Source: an uncultured Spirochaetaceae bacterium | GTDB lineage: Bacteria > Spirochaetota > Spirochaetia > Treponematales > Treponemataceae | Assembly: GCA_902778325.1 (NCBI GenBank) | Contig: CACYWZ010000015.1 | Location: 1 to 44,074 of the forward strand | Direction: 5' to 3' | Length of the DNA: 44,074 nucleotides | Notes under the pieces: generated by a model | Seen by the model: the letters and a program-made list of their open reading frames with translations, nothing else | Databases searched by the model: none | Told to the model about the DNA's origin: nothing | Made by a program: the position numbers and the translations under genes | Shown: piece by piece, positions 16,256 to 24,784 of the stretch | Layout of the letters: every line of letters starts with the position of its first letter | Position numbering within the stretch: the first letter of the stretch is position 1

Positions 16256-17884
16256 CTACTTCACCTTTCTTATGAATGAATCGCGGTATCCGCGGGACTT
16301 GAAGCGCTCAAGAACAGTTCCATATTCATCAACGCCCAAAGGCCCAATCATAATCTGATACGAGTTCTTTTTCACCTCAGACGGCACAATCTCAATCGGG
16401 TATTTGTTTGAATATGTGCTGACAATGCCCTTGATGTTCGACGTGTCAGAAAGGGAGGCAATCTGAACATAGTAGCCAGCCTTCAACTTTTGCACATTAT
16501 CAACGATGTAATTGTCAAAGCCAGTTCCCGAAGTCTTTGTGTTCTCGGTGTTCTTCTTTGAGCCTTTTTTGCTATCGGCTTTAGCGTCTTTCTTTTCGTC
16601 AGCGCCCTTCTCGCTCGCGGCCTTGCTTTCGTTGTTGTTCAATTCCGCTTTGGCATCTTTCGCGTCTTTCAGCGCTTCTGCCTTCGCTGCCGCTTCTCGC
16701 TCGCGATAAGCCTTCGCAACAGCCAAACGCTCGTCTTCAGCCTTTTTTGTCGCCTCAGCCTTTTCCTTGTCGCTTTCTGTCGGAGGGTTATCAGACGCTG
16801 GAACAAGAACGATTGCACCGCTTTCAACGCCGCTCATCAAATCCACGCCCTCAAGGCTTGGAACTGTTTCGCTGACAGCCTCAGTCAACTTATTCTTTGA
16901 GTCCTCGCCAATCTTTGGCGCACGACCGTCAACAGCCTCTGCCTTTGCGCTTCCCGCTCTCTCAAGCTCTGGCGCGCGTCCGTCAACAGCCTCAGAACGT
17001 GCCTTTTTGCCACTCGAAAGAGAGGGCGCATTGGAATCGACAACCTCAAAGACTGGAGCAGTGTTTTCTTTCTGGTACAGCTCATCGTCACTAAGCGCAC
17101 CTTTTGCTCTTTTCGCGCCATTCTTTTCGATGTCGCTTGAAGTCGCTGTCGACGGCTCTTTATCGCTGTTCACAGAGGCAATCGCTTCGTATGGTGGAAG
17201 CTCGTCAGTTACAGCCTCACTAGCGCTATTCTCCGCAACACTCTTTGCGAGGGCATCGCTGACAGGCTCGCTCTTTTCGCTATCAACAACATTCTTTCCA
17301 TCGTCTTCGCTCAAAGGAGCCGGAGAGAGGGCGATTTCATTGCCCTCGTCTTTTGTAGCGTCTTCGCCATCATCGCTGTCGCCAACAAGAGAGACAACCT
17401 CAGGCTCATCAGAAACACTGCTGACAAGAGAGTCCTCACCCGAAAGCGAAGGCTCTGGCAATTCAGCCTTTCGAGTTGCTGTCGATGGCTCAATATCGGT
17501 GTCGTCTGCGATAACAGCGCTTCCGCTCACAGCCTCATCAACTTCCCCTACTCGCTTAGTAATCTTCACTTGAACATTAGCGCCGCGCCTTATTCCAAGC
17601 CTGTCCGCCGCTTCTGGCGACAAGAGAATCGCAACGCCTTCGGAAGGGTCAATTGAGCCCAAAACAAGAACGTTAATCGTCGTTCCCGTGTACGGATTTG
17701 TGACACTCACGCTGTCGCCCGGAAGATAGCCGACAGTCTTTGCGAAAAGCCCTTTCGGCATTGAGCCTGCGTCGGCTACAACCGCATGACCGTCCACAGA
17801 AGGACGCGCCGCAGCAAAAAGAGTTGTCGTGCTTACGAAAGCCGACACAAGCGCACAAAATGCAATCTTCTTTATCTTCTTCAT
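16256..17884 (-). CDS. Exported SPOR-domain protein
   Basis: This 542-residue protein has a signal peptide (about 1-26, FAAA cleavage). A folded domain at 30-112 (DGHAVVADAGSMPKGLFAK, GYLPGDSVSVTNP) resembles an RlpA-like double-psi barrel. A long acidic low-complexity linker (115-455) follows, then a C-terminal SPOR domain (about 465-542, YYVQIASLSD and YQIMIGPLG). SPOR domains bind peptidoglycan stripped of stem peptides, so it should act in the periplasm at division or turnover sites. The linker holds four copies of a decamer (EVVDSNAPSL, EAVDGRAPEL, EAVDGRAPKI, EAVSETVPSL at 280, 298, 316 and 335), spaced 18-19 residues. The ribosome site is GAGGGA. Confidence 0.82.
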   Translation of the reverse strand: MKKIKKIAFCALVSAFVSTTTLFAAARPSVDGHAVVADAGSMPKGLFAKTVGYLPGDSVSVTNPYTGTTINVLVLGSIDPSEGVAILLSPEAADRLGIRRGANVQVKITKRVGEVDEAVSGSAVIADDTDIEPSTATRKAELPEPSLSGEDSLVSSVSDEPEVVSLVGDSDDGEDATKDEGNEIALSPAPLSEDDGKNVVDSEKSEPVSDALAKSVAENSASEAVTDELPPYEAIASVNSDKEPSTATSSDIEKNGAKRAKGALSDDELYQKENTAPVFEVVDSNAPSLSSGKKARSEAVDGRAPELERAGSAKAEAVDGRAPKIGEDSKNKLTEAVSETVPSLEGVDLMSGVESGAIVLVPASDNPPTESDKEKAEATKKAEDERLAVAKAYREREAAAKAEALKDAKDAKAELNNNESKAASEKGADEKKDAKADSKKGSKKNTENTKTSGTGFDNYIVDNVQKLKAGYYVQIASLSDTSNIKGIVSTYSNKYPIEIVPSEVKKNSYQIMIGPLGVDEYGTVLERFKSRGYRDSFIRKVK

Positions 17885-17899
17885 AACAAAATCCCTCTT

Positions 17900-18412
17900 T
17901 TATTTGATTTCGCGCATAATTCTTGCCGCAACCTCTGAGGCAAAACTTGAAACGCGCCACGCTCCGTCGCTTGCTGCCGACGCTTTGACCTTTCCGCTTC
18001 CGCTATCGACTTCAGCATTCGTCTTTACGTCCACCGTTTTCCACGAAATCTTGCTGATATTCGAAAGCAGCACAGCGTCGGGGTTTTTCGACGCCAGCAA
18101 GTCGATATAATCCACATAAACCGTAACAAAATATTTCACCGAGCCATAAAAAGCCTCGTCAGAGCTCTTGTAAAAGATTTGCTCATCATCGTCCGTGCCG
18201 ATTTGAGAAAGCGCAATCGGAGAATTGGACACAACAAAACCGTTGTCAAAAAAGTAATTGAGAATCGAATCCTCGATTACACGCGTTGTTTCATAAATCC
18301 TCGTCTGAGCGCTTGCATGCTGCACAATCTGAACCGAAAGAGAAGCTGCAAAAGCGCTTGCTCCTGCTATCAAAACAAATGCAAAAGCGACGCACTGGCG
18401 AACAAATTTCAT
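17900..18412 (-). CDS. Exported protein of unknown function
   Basis: This 170-residue protein has a clear signal peptide (hydrophobic VAFAFVLIAGASAFAA, residues about 8-23) and a mature part of mixed strands and helices. I see no recognised catalytic motif. It may belong to a spirochaete-specific periplasmic family. It lies 15 bases before the SPOR-protein gene on the same strand, so the two are likely co-transcribed and may act together at the envelope. An AAGGAA ribosome site precedes the ATG. Confidence 0.7.
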   Translation of the reverse strand: MKFVRQCVAFAFVLIAGASAFAASLSVQIVQHASAQTRIYETTRVIEDSILNYFFDNGFVVSNSPIALSQIGTDDDEQIFYKSSDEAFYGSVKYFVTVYVDYIDLLASKNPDAVLLSNISKISWKTVDVKTNAEVDSGSGKVKASAASDGAWRVSSFASEVAARIMREIK

Positions 18413-18595
18413 AAATAATTCCTTTTAGTTAAAAATTTTGTATTACTCATTCTATATCGGCGACACGCTTATTTTTGCGCACAAATTCTTTTTTGGCGCT
18501 CCCCTCCCCTCTTTATCGCCTCTTTTTTGCGAAACGGCAGAAAGAGAAAGCCCCGCACGAGCATTGTGCAATGTGAAGAGCAGGTGTACAGCACT

Positions 18596-18663
18596 TCTCC
18601 TCTAATGTTACAGGAGAGCTTCCTCTAATGTTACAGGAGATATTCCTCTAATGTTAGAGGAGA
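18596..18663. repeat. 23-bp tandem array of three small hairpins
   Basis: CCTCTAATGTTA starts at 18599, 18622 and 18645, exactly 23 bases apart. Unit 1 is a stem TCTCCT/AGGAGA with a 10-base loop. Unit 3 has changed so that it is a perfect palindrome TCCTCTAA-TG-TTAGAGGA. The array lies in the 349-base gap between two divergent genes, about 60 bases ahead of the -35 box of the capD-like gene. Apart from this array and the promoter, I see nothing else notable in the gap. Confidence 0.85.
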
Positions 18664-18725
18664 AATCGAAGACGAGAGTCGTGCGACAACGAAGACGAGC
18701 GGAGAATATTCTTGAATATGTGTGA

Positions 18726-18754
18726 TTGATGAATAAAAAGTTGTAAGGTATAAT
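18726..18754 (+). promoter_or_regulatory. Promoter of the capD-like gene, giving a leaderless transcript
   Basis: TTGATG (18726-18731) and TATAAT (18749-18754) are spaced exactly 17 bases. The -10 box ends only 7 bases before the ATG at 18762, and there is no ribosome binding site, so transcription should begin at or beside the start codon. Confidence 0.7.
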
Positions 18755-18761
18755 TGGCAAT

Positions 18762-20294
18762 ATGTTAAACAGAAGCGATACAAATTTGTTCATCGTCGGT
18801 GCAGGTTTTGCGGGTCAGATGATTGCTCAGGACATTGCAAGAAAAAAGATTTTCGGCAAGGTTAGCGCATTCTTGGACGACGACAAAGATTTGATAGGAA
18901 AGAAAATTGACGGGATTCCAGTTCTTGGCCCGATTGATGATATTGCGCCGATTGCGGCTCAAAACGCAATGAGCGAGGCGATTATCGCCATGCCGAGCGC
19001 ACCGGGCGAGCGAATCCGCGAGATTTATGAGCTTTTGAAGAGGAGCGGCATTCTGCACATTCGCATTTTGCCTGCGATTAGCCAGGTGGTGAGCGGAACG
19101 GCTCATCTTGTGCAAATCCGCGATGTGAATATGCTCGATATTCTCGGTCGTACTCCGATTATTTTGCCGCTTGGCGAGAGCCTCAAGTATCTTCGCGGAA
19201 AGCGCGTCATGATTACGGGCGCGGGCGGCTCTATTGGCTCGGAACTTGCACGGCAGCTCTTGTCTGGCGGTGCGGAGCGTCTTTATCTTTTTGGGCACGG
19301 CGAGAACTCAATCGTTAATATTTATCGCGAGCTTCACGTTTTGCAGACTGAGGGCGTCGGCGAGAAGGCGCAGGTTGTGCCGATTATTGGCGACATCAAA
19401 GACCGCTCGTATATGCGCTACATTATGGCAAAAACTAGATGCGACGCTGTTTTTCACTGCGCGGCATACAAGCACGTTCCGATGATGGAGGACAATCCTG
19501 TTGCGGTCATCGAGAACAACGTGTTCGGCACGAAAAACCTCCTAGACGCGTGTCTTGAAAACGGCGTGAAGAAGTTCGTTCTCATCAGCACAGACAAGGC
19601 TGTTGCTCCTGTTTCAACGTACGGTGTGAGCAAAATGCTTTGCGAAAAACTCTTGCTTGACGCGGCAAAAAAGGCTAAAAACGGGCAATCGTATATGTTC
19701 GTTCGCTTTGGAAACGTCCTCGGAAGCCGTGGCTCTCTCTTGCCGATTTTTATGGAGCAACTCAAGGCAGGACAGCCTCTCACTGTGACGCACCCAGATA
19801 TGGAGCGATACTTTATGACAATTCCAGAGGCGTGTTCGCTTGTCTTGGAAGCGGGCGGCGTTGGCGAAAACGGGAAGTCGTATCTTTTGGATATGGGCGA
19901 GCCGATAAAAATCATCGACATTGCAAAGCAGGTGATTCGATTTGCGGGCTTTGAGCCTTATCGCGATGTGGATATAAAAATCGTTGGTCTTCGAGAGGGC
20001 GAGCGTCTTTTTGAGCCTTTGTGGCTAAAAGAAGAAGAGCCGAAGCCAACAAAGTGGGAGAAAATCCTTGAGCTAAAGAATATTGAGCCGACGACGTTTA
20101 AACTTGATGAGCTTTTGAAGGAACTCGCTCCGATTTGCTTGGGTTTTGAGCAAGAAGAGGGAACGATTGATATTGAGAAGTATCGCAACAAGGCTCTTTT
20201 GAACGAAATACTATGCCGCTCTGTGCCGACTTTGGCGCAGTTCCAGGAAGAAATAAAAGCACATAAGGACGAAATAAATGCAGACAACAAATAA
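18762..20294 (+). CDS. CapD/FlaA1-family nucleotide-sugar 4,6-dehydratase
   Basis: This 510-residue protein is a long-form NDP-sugar dehydratase/epimerase of the CapD/WbpM/PglF type without the usual N-terminal membrane helices. Residues 8-140 form a first Rossmann domain (FIVGAGFAGQ). Residues 148-430 form the catalytic short-chain dehydrogenase domain with NAD motif GAGGSIGSEL (153-162), CAAYKHVPMMEDNP and STDKAVAP. A YxxxK pair is kept (Y287, K291), whereas many relatives carry Met for Tyr. The likely product is a 4-keto-6-deoxy UDP-sugar for a surface or flagellar glycan. It overlaps the aminotransferase gene by 17 bases, which suggests consecutive steps. Confidence 0.88.
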   Translation: MLNRSDTNLFIVGAGFAGQMIAQDIARKKIFGKVSAFLDDDKDLIGKKIDGIPVLGPIDDIAPIAAQNAMSEAIIAMPSAPGERIREIYELLKRSGILHIRILPAISQVVSGTAHLVQIRDVNMLDILGRTPIILPLGESLKYLRGKRVMITGAGGSIGSELARQLLSGGAERLYLFGHGENSIVNIYRELHVLQTEGVGEKAQVVPIIGDIKDRSYMRYIMAKTRCDAVFHCAAYKHVPMMEDNPVAVIENNVFGTKNLLDACLENGVKKFVLISTDKAVAPVSTYGVSKMLCEKLLLDAAKKAKNGQSYMFVRFGNVLGSRGSLLPIFMEQLKAGQPLTVTHPDMERYFMTIPEACSLVLEAGGVGENGKSYLLDMGEPIKIIDIAKQVIRFAGFEPYRDVDIKIVGLREGERLFEPLWLKEEEPKPTKWEKILELKNIEPTTFKLDELLKELAPICLGFEQEEGTIDIEKYRNKALLNEILCRSVPTLAQFQEEIKAHKDEINADNK

Positions 20295-21483
20295 CGGAAC
20301 AATCAACGACGCTTTGAAAGTGCCATTTCAGATTCCTTCGATTGACTCACACGAAGAAGAAGCGGTTTTGCGCGTTTTGCGAAGCGGCTGGCTCACGACG
20401 GGAAAAGAAACGCTTGCTTTTGAAAAGGAGTTCTCGCACTACGTCAGCGGAGGAAAAGACGATGTAACTTCTCTTGCGGTGAACTCAAACACAAGCGGAA
20501 TGATTTTGGCGATGGACGCAATGGGCGTGAAAGAAGGAACTGCGGTTATCACAACGCCGTACACGTTCATTTCGACTTCAATGTGCGCTCAGCATCTTGG
20601 AGCAGATGTGCATTTTGCGGACATCGAAGCGGATAACTACAGCATTGACCCGAACAAAGTCGAGGACATTTTGAAGAAGGACTCGGCTCATAAAATCCGT
20701 GCGATTGTGCCTGTGCATATTGCGGGAAATGTGTGCGACATGCGCGCGCTCAAGGCTTTGGCTGAAAAATACGATGTGCGCATTATTGAGGACGCAGCTC
20801 ACTCTTTGCCGAGCAAGACGAAAGACGGCTTTGCGGGAACATTGGGCGACATCGGTGTGTTTTCGTTCTATGCGACAAAGACGCTTTCGACTGCTGAGGG
20901 CGGAATGGTTACGGCGCGCAATCCCGATTTTATCAAGCGAATGACGACGATGAGAATGCACGGAATGGACAGAACGACTTGGGACCGCTACACAAGTCCT
21001 CGCGCGTCTTGGGAATACGACATTGTGGAAGCGGGCTACAAGTTCAATTTACCCGACATCTTGAGCGCAATCGGTCGCGAGCAGCTCAAGAAACAAGAAA
21101 CATTCCTTGATAATCGAACTGTTATCGCAGATATGTACAACGATGCTTTCAAGGATTTGGACTTTATTGAACTTCCGCCGAACGACGACGGAAACTGCTG
21201 GTATATGTATCTTTTAAGACTTAATCTCGATAAGCTCGATTGCGACCGCACGGCTTTTGCAAAGGAAATGCAAGCTGCGGGTATCGGCATTTCTGTGCAT
21301 TTTATTCCGCATTTCCACTTCACATACTGGAAGAACCGAGGGCTTTGCGCAGAAGACTTCCCGAACGCAGAAAAGGCGTATCAGCGAACGATTACGATTC
21401 CGCTTTATCCTGATATGAGCGTTGAGCAAGTGGCTCGCGTTGTTGAAACAGTAAAGCAAATCGGCTCTGCTCATCACAAATAA
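20278..21483 (+). CDS. DegT/DnrJ/EryC1-family sugar aminotransferase
   Basis: This 401-residue PLP enzyme transfers an amino group to keto-sugars. The PLP lysine is K201 in FSFYATKTLSTAEGGM. The aspartate region IIEDAAHSLPSK (169-180) and phosphate-binding NSNTSGM (69-75) are present. Paired with the preceding dehydratase it would make a 4-amino-4,6-dideoxy sugar (as PglF-PglE or FlaA1-PseC pairs do), for surface glycan or flagellin decoration. It overlaps the dehydratase gene by 17 bases, with an AAGGA ribosome site inside that gene. Confidence 0.9.
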   Translation: MQTTNNGTINDALKVPFQIPSIDSHEEEAVLRVLRSGWLTTGKETLAFEKEFSHYVSGGKDDVTSLAVNSNTSGMILAMDAMGVKEGTAVITTPYTFISTSMCAQHLGADVHFADIEADNYSIDPNKVEDILKKDSAHKIRAIVPVHIAGNVCDMRALKALAEKYDVRIIEDAAHSLPSKTKDGFAGTLGDIGVFSFYATKTLSTAEGGMVTARNPDFIKRMTTMRMHGMDRTTWDRYTSPRASWEYDIVEAGYKFNLPDILSAIGREQLKKQETFLDNRTVIADMYNDAFKDLDFIELPPNDDGNCWYMYLLRLNLDKLDCDRTAFAKEMQAAGIGISVHFIPHFHFTYWKNRGLCAEDFPNAEKAYQRTITIPLYPDMSVEQVARVVETVKQIGSAHHK

Positions 21484-21497
21484 AGGTTTTGAAAAAA

Positions 21498-23198
21498 ATG
21501 CGCACACTCTACAGCGACTTTGAGCCTGGAAATCTCTTGCACCTTGCCCTTGCCAGAAGCTATGAGCGAGGAAACTTTTCGGGCGTTTCGCTTGAAAAGC
21601 CGCTTCCAAGCGGATATTACTTTTTTACAGCAAAGGACATCGATAACAAAAAAGTACAGATTAACGGAATCGATTTTCCGATTCTTGCAAGCGATAATGT
21701 TGAGTTTCAGGGCGAGGCTGTTGCGATTGTCGCAGGCGAAGACGAGAAAACTTGTCAGGAGATTGCTTGCTCTGTCAAAATCGATTTCACGGGAGATGTC
21801 CAAATCCCAAAATACGAAGAACGAGGGATTTCCTGTATAAGCGAGCGCGAAGAGGGCGAAGAGAGTGCAAGAAAAGCCGCATTTGAGAGCGCGCAAAAGA
21901 CAATCGAGAACACATGGAACATCACATCGACTTTTCGCGCTTCGGGTGAGAGAACAGGCGCAATTTGCCAGATTGCCCGAGACGCTGTAATAATCAGCAC
22001 TCCAAGCGAGGACTCAGAGTTAATCAGGGAAGCGGTGAACAGCGTTACAAGCCAAAAAGTCATCGTCAACAAAATGCCCTCCCCTATTCAAAAAAGCACA
22101 AATGCGCTCTGGTGCGAAGCCTATTGCGCTGCTGTCTGCACAGCGATTTCTGTTATTACGGATTTGAACACGAAGATTGTTTTCACCAAAAAGGAGCAGG
22201 AGTTTTTGGTGGACAATCCGCTAAAGACTCTCATAAAGACGAAATCAGCAATCGATTCAGAAGGCAAAATCAGTGCGTTTGAAATCGAAATCGAAGCGGA
22301 CACTGGCTTTTCAAATCCGATGGCTTTTGTCATAACGGATTATCTTGCAAACACAGATTTCAGCGTTTACGACATTCCGCTTTTCAAAATCAAGGCATTT
22401 GCACTTTCAACAAGGGCAATTCCTGCAGGATTGAACACTCACATGATGTCCGCTCAGGCGTTTTTTGCATCAGAAAACCAGATGGACGATATTGCGCGAG
22501 AAATCGCAATGTTCCCGACGGAAATCCGAGAGAAAAACTTTGCAAGAGCAAAAGATGAGGACGGCGAAAAGACAAAAATCGCCTCGATAATAGACGCGGC
22601 GGCAAAAAAAAGCGATTTCAACAGAAAATACGCTGTCTACAAACTCAACGCGCTTCGCCGTGTTGACCCTGCCGCAAAAAAGTGCCTGCCGTTTTCGACA
22701 GCACTCCGCGGTATCGGAATCGCCTCAGTTACGGGCGAATCGTACAAAAATCGGGACGATGAAAGCATAACGAAAGCCGCTGTCGTCGTTGAACTTGAAG
22801 TAGACCCATGCACTTTCAGGCAGAAAATCCGTGCGCTTCATCTCATTATCGACTGCGGAAAGATTGAGAACGTCAATGCGGCGATTGCAGTCTTGAAGAG
22901 AGACATTCACCAAATTTCGCGCTCACTTTCAGCGGACGACACAATCGAGATATGCGAAACTACGATTTCGTTTGTCTCGTCAGAGAAAAAAGGCTCGCAC
23001 ATCGGCGAAATCTTGTTCAACGCAGTGCCGGCTGCATACACAAACGCGCTTTCGCAAATCTTGCAGTCAAAAATTACAAAGTTTCCGCTAAGCACAAAAG
23101 ATATTTTCTGCTTGTACGAGCAATCAAAGAAAAACGCTTCCGCAAAAGAAGAAAAGAAGGAACAAAATGGAAATAACGATGACACTCAACGGGCATAG
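21498..23198 (+). CDS. Xanthine dehydrogenase-like molybdopterin subunit, shortened
   Basis: This 566-residue protein has the order of a molybdenum hydroxylase large subunit: an N-terminal hammerhead-like domain (about 25-110, VEFQGEAVAIVAGEDEKTC) and then the cofactor-binding half, ending with KKGSHIGEILFNAVPAAYTNAL, where the family has a KGvGE and pAai.NA pattern. The usual length is about 750 residues and several central glycine-rich motifs are hard to find, so it is a reduced form. Its two partner subunits follow and complete the three-subunit set. A TTG frame start at 21489 is rejected because the AAAGG site sits too close; the ATG at 21498 is preferred. Confidence 0.72.
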   Translation: MRTLYSDFEPGNLLHLALARSYERGNFSGVSLEKPLPSGYYFFTAKDIDNKKVQINGIDFPILASDNVEFQGEAVAIVAGEDEKTCQEIACSVKIDFTGDVQIPKYEERGISCISEREEGEESARKAAFESAQKTIENTWNITSTFRASGERTGAICQIARDAVIISTPSEDSELIREAVNSVTSQKVIVNKMPSPIQKSTNALWCEAYCAAVCTAISVITDLNTKIVFTKKEQEFLVDNPLKTLIKTKSAIDSEGKISAFEIEIEADTGFSNPMAFVITDYLANTDFSVYDIPLFKIKAFALSTRAIPAGLNTHMMSAQAFFASENQMDDIAREIAMFPTEIREKNFARAKDEDGEKTKIASIIDAAAKKSDFNRKYAVYKLNALRRVDPAAKKCLPFSTALRGIGIASVTGESYKNRDDESITKAAVVVELEVDPCTFRQKIRALHLIIDCGKIENVNAAIAVLKRDIHQISRSLSADDTIEICETTISFVSSEKKGSHIGEILFNAVPAAYTNALSQILQSKITKFPLSTKDIFCLYEQSKKNASAKEEKKEQNGNNDDTQRA

Positions 23199-23655
23199 CA
23201 TAAACATCGACACAGACACAAACACATCTCTTTTGGAAATGCTCAGAAAAGAAAATCTTATGTCTGTCAAATGCGGCTGCGAAAAAGGCATTTGCGGTGC
23301 TTGCACGGTTCTTCTTGACGGAAAGGCAGTGCCTTCTTGCCTTGTTCCTTCTCCTGTCGCAAACAATGCATCTGTCGAAACGCTCGAAGGCTTTATTGAA
23401 AGCGATGATTACAAAGACATCATCTCAGGCTTCGAGCAGGCAGGAATAAAACTTTGCGGCTTTTGCAACGCCGGAAAAATCTTTGCCGCTTACGAGCTTT
23501 TGAACAAAAAGAACAAGCCCGAAAAAGAAGAAATTATCCAAATGACAAAATCATTCCCATGCTCCTGCACCGAGCCTTCTCAGTTGGCAAACGGAATACT
23601 CTTTGCGCTTGCAAACCGCCACAGACGAAAAGCACTCAAAAAATCAAGATTATAA
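23167..23655 (+). CDS. Xanthine dehydrogenase-like [2Fe-2S] subunit
   Basis: This 162-residue protein has two [2Fe-2S] clusters. The ferredoxin-like cluster uses KCGCEKGICGACTV (C36, C38, C43, C46 area) with a fourth cysteine in PSCLVP. The second, helical cluster uses LCGFCNAGKI and PCSCTEPSQ. This is the electron-transfer subunit that links the molybdenum site to FAD. It overlaps the molybdopterin subunit by 32 bases and is 12 bases from the FAD subunit. Length and motifs are normal for the family, so the shortening is confined to the large subunit. Confidence 0.9.
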   Translation: MEITMTLNGHSINIDTDTNTSLLEMLRKENLMSVKCGCEKGICGACTVLLDGKAVPSCLVPSPVANNASVETLEGFIESDDYKDIISGFEQAGIKLCGFCNAGKIFAAYELLNKKNKPEKEEIIQMTKSFPCSCTEPSQLANGILFALANRHRRKALKKSRL

Positions 23656-23667
23656 AGGCATGCCGCT

Positions 23668-24489
23668 ATGGAAGAAAACACACCAATAATGTACCGCGCA
23701 GAAACAATCGATGCCGCGCTCTCGCTCGTGAAAAACATCTCTGGAATCCAGATTGTCGCAGGAGCAACGCATGACACAAAAATAAAAGGCGATTTTTTTT
23801 CATTGCGCCACATTCAAGAGCTTTGCGTAATCGACAAAAAAGAGCGCAACGTCGACGTAGGCGCGGCAGTCCCGCTTTCAGCCCTTCTCGAATTGGGAAC
23901 GCCGAGAATCCCGCAAGTTCTCTTTGACGCGCTCTCGTCAATCGCAAATCCGTTCGTGCGAAATCTTGCGACAATCGGCGGAAATATTTGCGCTTCTGTC
24001 TCAGGCTTCAAGCACACGCTTTATGCGCCGCTTCTCGCCCTTGACGCAAGAGTCGAAATCAGAACGCCCTCAGAACTTCCGCACAGCATTGCGCTTTCAA
24101 AAATCTCGACGTTTCCCGAAAAGTTTTTGCTCACAAAAATCAGGATTCCTCTTGAAGACTGGGACATTTCAGTTTTCCGCCGCACTGGTCCTTCAGGCAG
24201 ATTAAACGAAGAAAGCGCTTCTTTTGCGTTCCTTGCAAAAATGGAAAAAGACGTTTTATCAAAAATCGCAATCGCGTTCGCAGGTTCTATTTGCTTTCGC
24301 AACAAAGAACTTGAAAATATCATGCAGGGAATAAAATTGCCTCTTTCTGACAAGCAAATCGAGGATTTGACAAAGAAAGCCGAGGAAATCCTTTTTGCCA
24401 GCGAAGAAAAAAAAGTTGCGCCTCTGCCAACTTTTCTCAGAAGCCAGTATTTAAATCTTATTCACTATTCGCTTGAGCAGCTTTCATAA
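23668..24489 (+). CDS. Xanthine dehydrogenase-like FAD-binding subunit
   Basis: This 273-residue protein matches the FAD-binding medium subunit: GIQIVAGATHD near the N-terminus (a variant of the GGT.L flavin loop) and the second flavin motif RNLATIGGNICAS (about 94-106). The CO_deh_flav_C-like end (VFRRTGPSGRLNEESASFAF) follows. It is the last gene of the molybdenum hydroxylase set. The likely substrate is a purine or related heterocycle, used in purine salvage or fermentation, but the substrate cannot be deduced from sequence. Confidence 0.85.
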   Translation: MEENTPIMYRAETIDAALSLVKNISGIQIVAGATHDTKIKGDFFSLRHIQELCVIDKKERNVDVGAAVPLSALLELGTPRIPQVLFDALSSIANPFVRNLATIGGNICASVSGFKHTLYAPLLALDARVEIRTPSELPHSIALSKISTFPEKFLLTKIRIPLEDWDISVFRRTGPSGRLNEESASFAFLAKMEKDVLSKIAIAFAGSICFRNKELENIMQGIKLPLSDKQIEDLTKKAEEILFASEEKKVAPLPTFLRSQYLNLIHYSLEQLS

Positions 24490-24750
24490 AAAAGAAATCT
24501 TTTTTCTCTAACCAAACTCTGAACAAAAAAAATTTAATTCTTTTTTCTTTACAACAATTCACACCAGAAAAAAAATAATTCTTTTTTCTCTAGCCAAAAT
24601 CAAGCCAAAGAAAAAAGAATTATTTTGTTCAAAACACATATTTTTGCGACAAAAAAAGAAATCTTTTTTCGCTATTCATGTTTGACTCATAAAAAAAAGA
24701 ATTCTTTTGTATTTATTTTTTGTTTCGCAAGAAAAAAAGAAATATTTTGT
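24488..24750. repeat. Array 2: A/T palindromes every 41 bp
   Basis: Seven palindromic cores of the type AAAAAGAAATCTTTTT, AAAAGAATTCTTTT or AAATAATTCTTT are centred near 24496, 24537, 24578, 24620, 24660, 24701 and 24742, at intervals of 40-42 bases. Spacers are unrelated AT-rich sequence. The array fills the 295-base gap between the convergent ends of the FAD-subunit gene and queA, apart from the queA terminator. Because the cores are low-complexity A/T, the palindromes are less distinctive than in the other arrays, but the spacing is regular. Confidence 0.8.
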
Positions 24751-24761
24751 AGCACAAAAAA

Positions 24762-24783
24762 AAGGGCATCTCTGCCCTTCTTT
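24762..24783 (-). terminator. Rho-independent terminator of ruvA-ruvB-queA
   Basis: AAGGGCA (24762-24768) pairs with TGCCCTT (24773-24779) over a 4-base loop. Read on the minus strand it lies just after the queA stop and is followed by a run of eight or more T residues. Confidence 0.9.
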
Positions 24784-24784
24784 T

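Noticed and set aside
16512-17573. Long plus-strand open frames opposite the SPOR-protein gene
   Set aside because: They are antisense shadows of the low-complexity linker, lack ribosome sites and have unnatural serine-rich composition.
23167-24489. CO dehydrogenase (coxS/coxM) identity for the small subunits
   Set aside because: Motifs alone cannot separate the two families, but the large subunit lacks the active-site loop expected for CO oxidation, so the general xanthine-dehydrogenase-like call is kept.
24488-24750. Array 2 hairpins as ordinary terminators
   Set aside because: Seven in a row at regular spacing with A/T-only stems is not the form of rho-independent terminators; the true queA terminator next to it has a GC stem.
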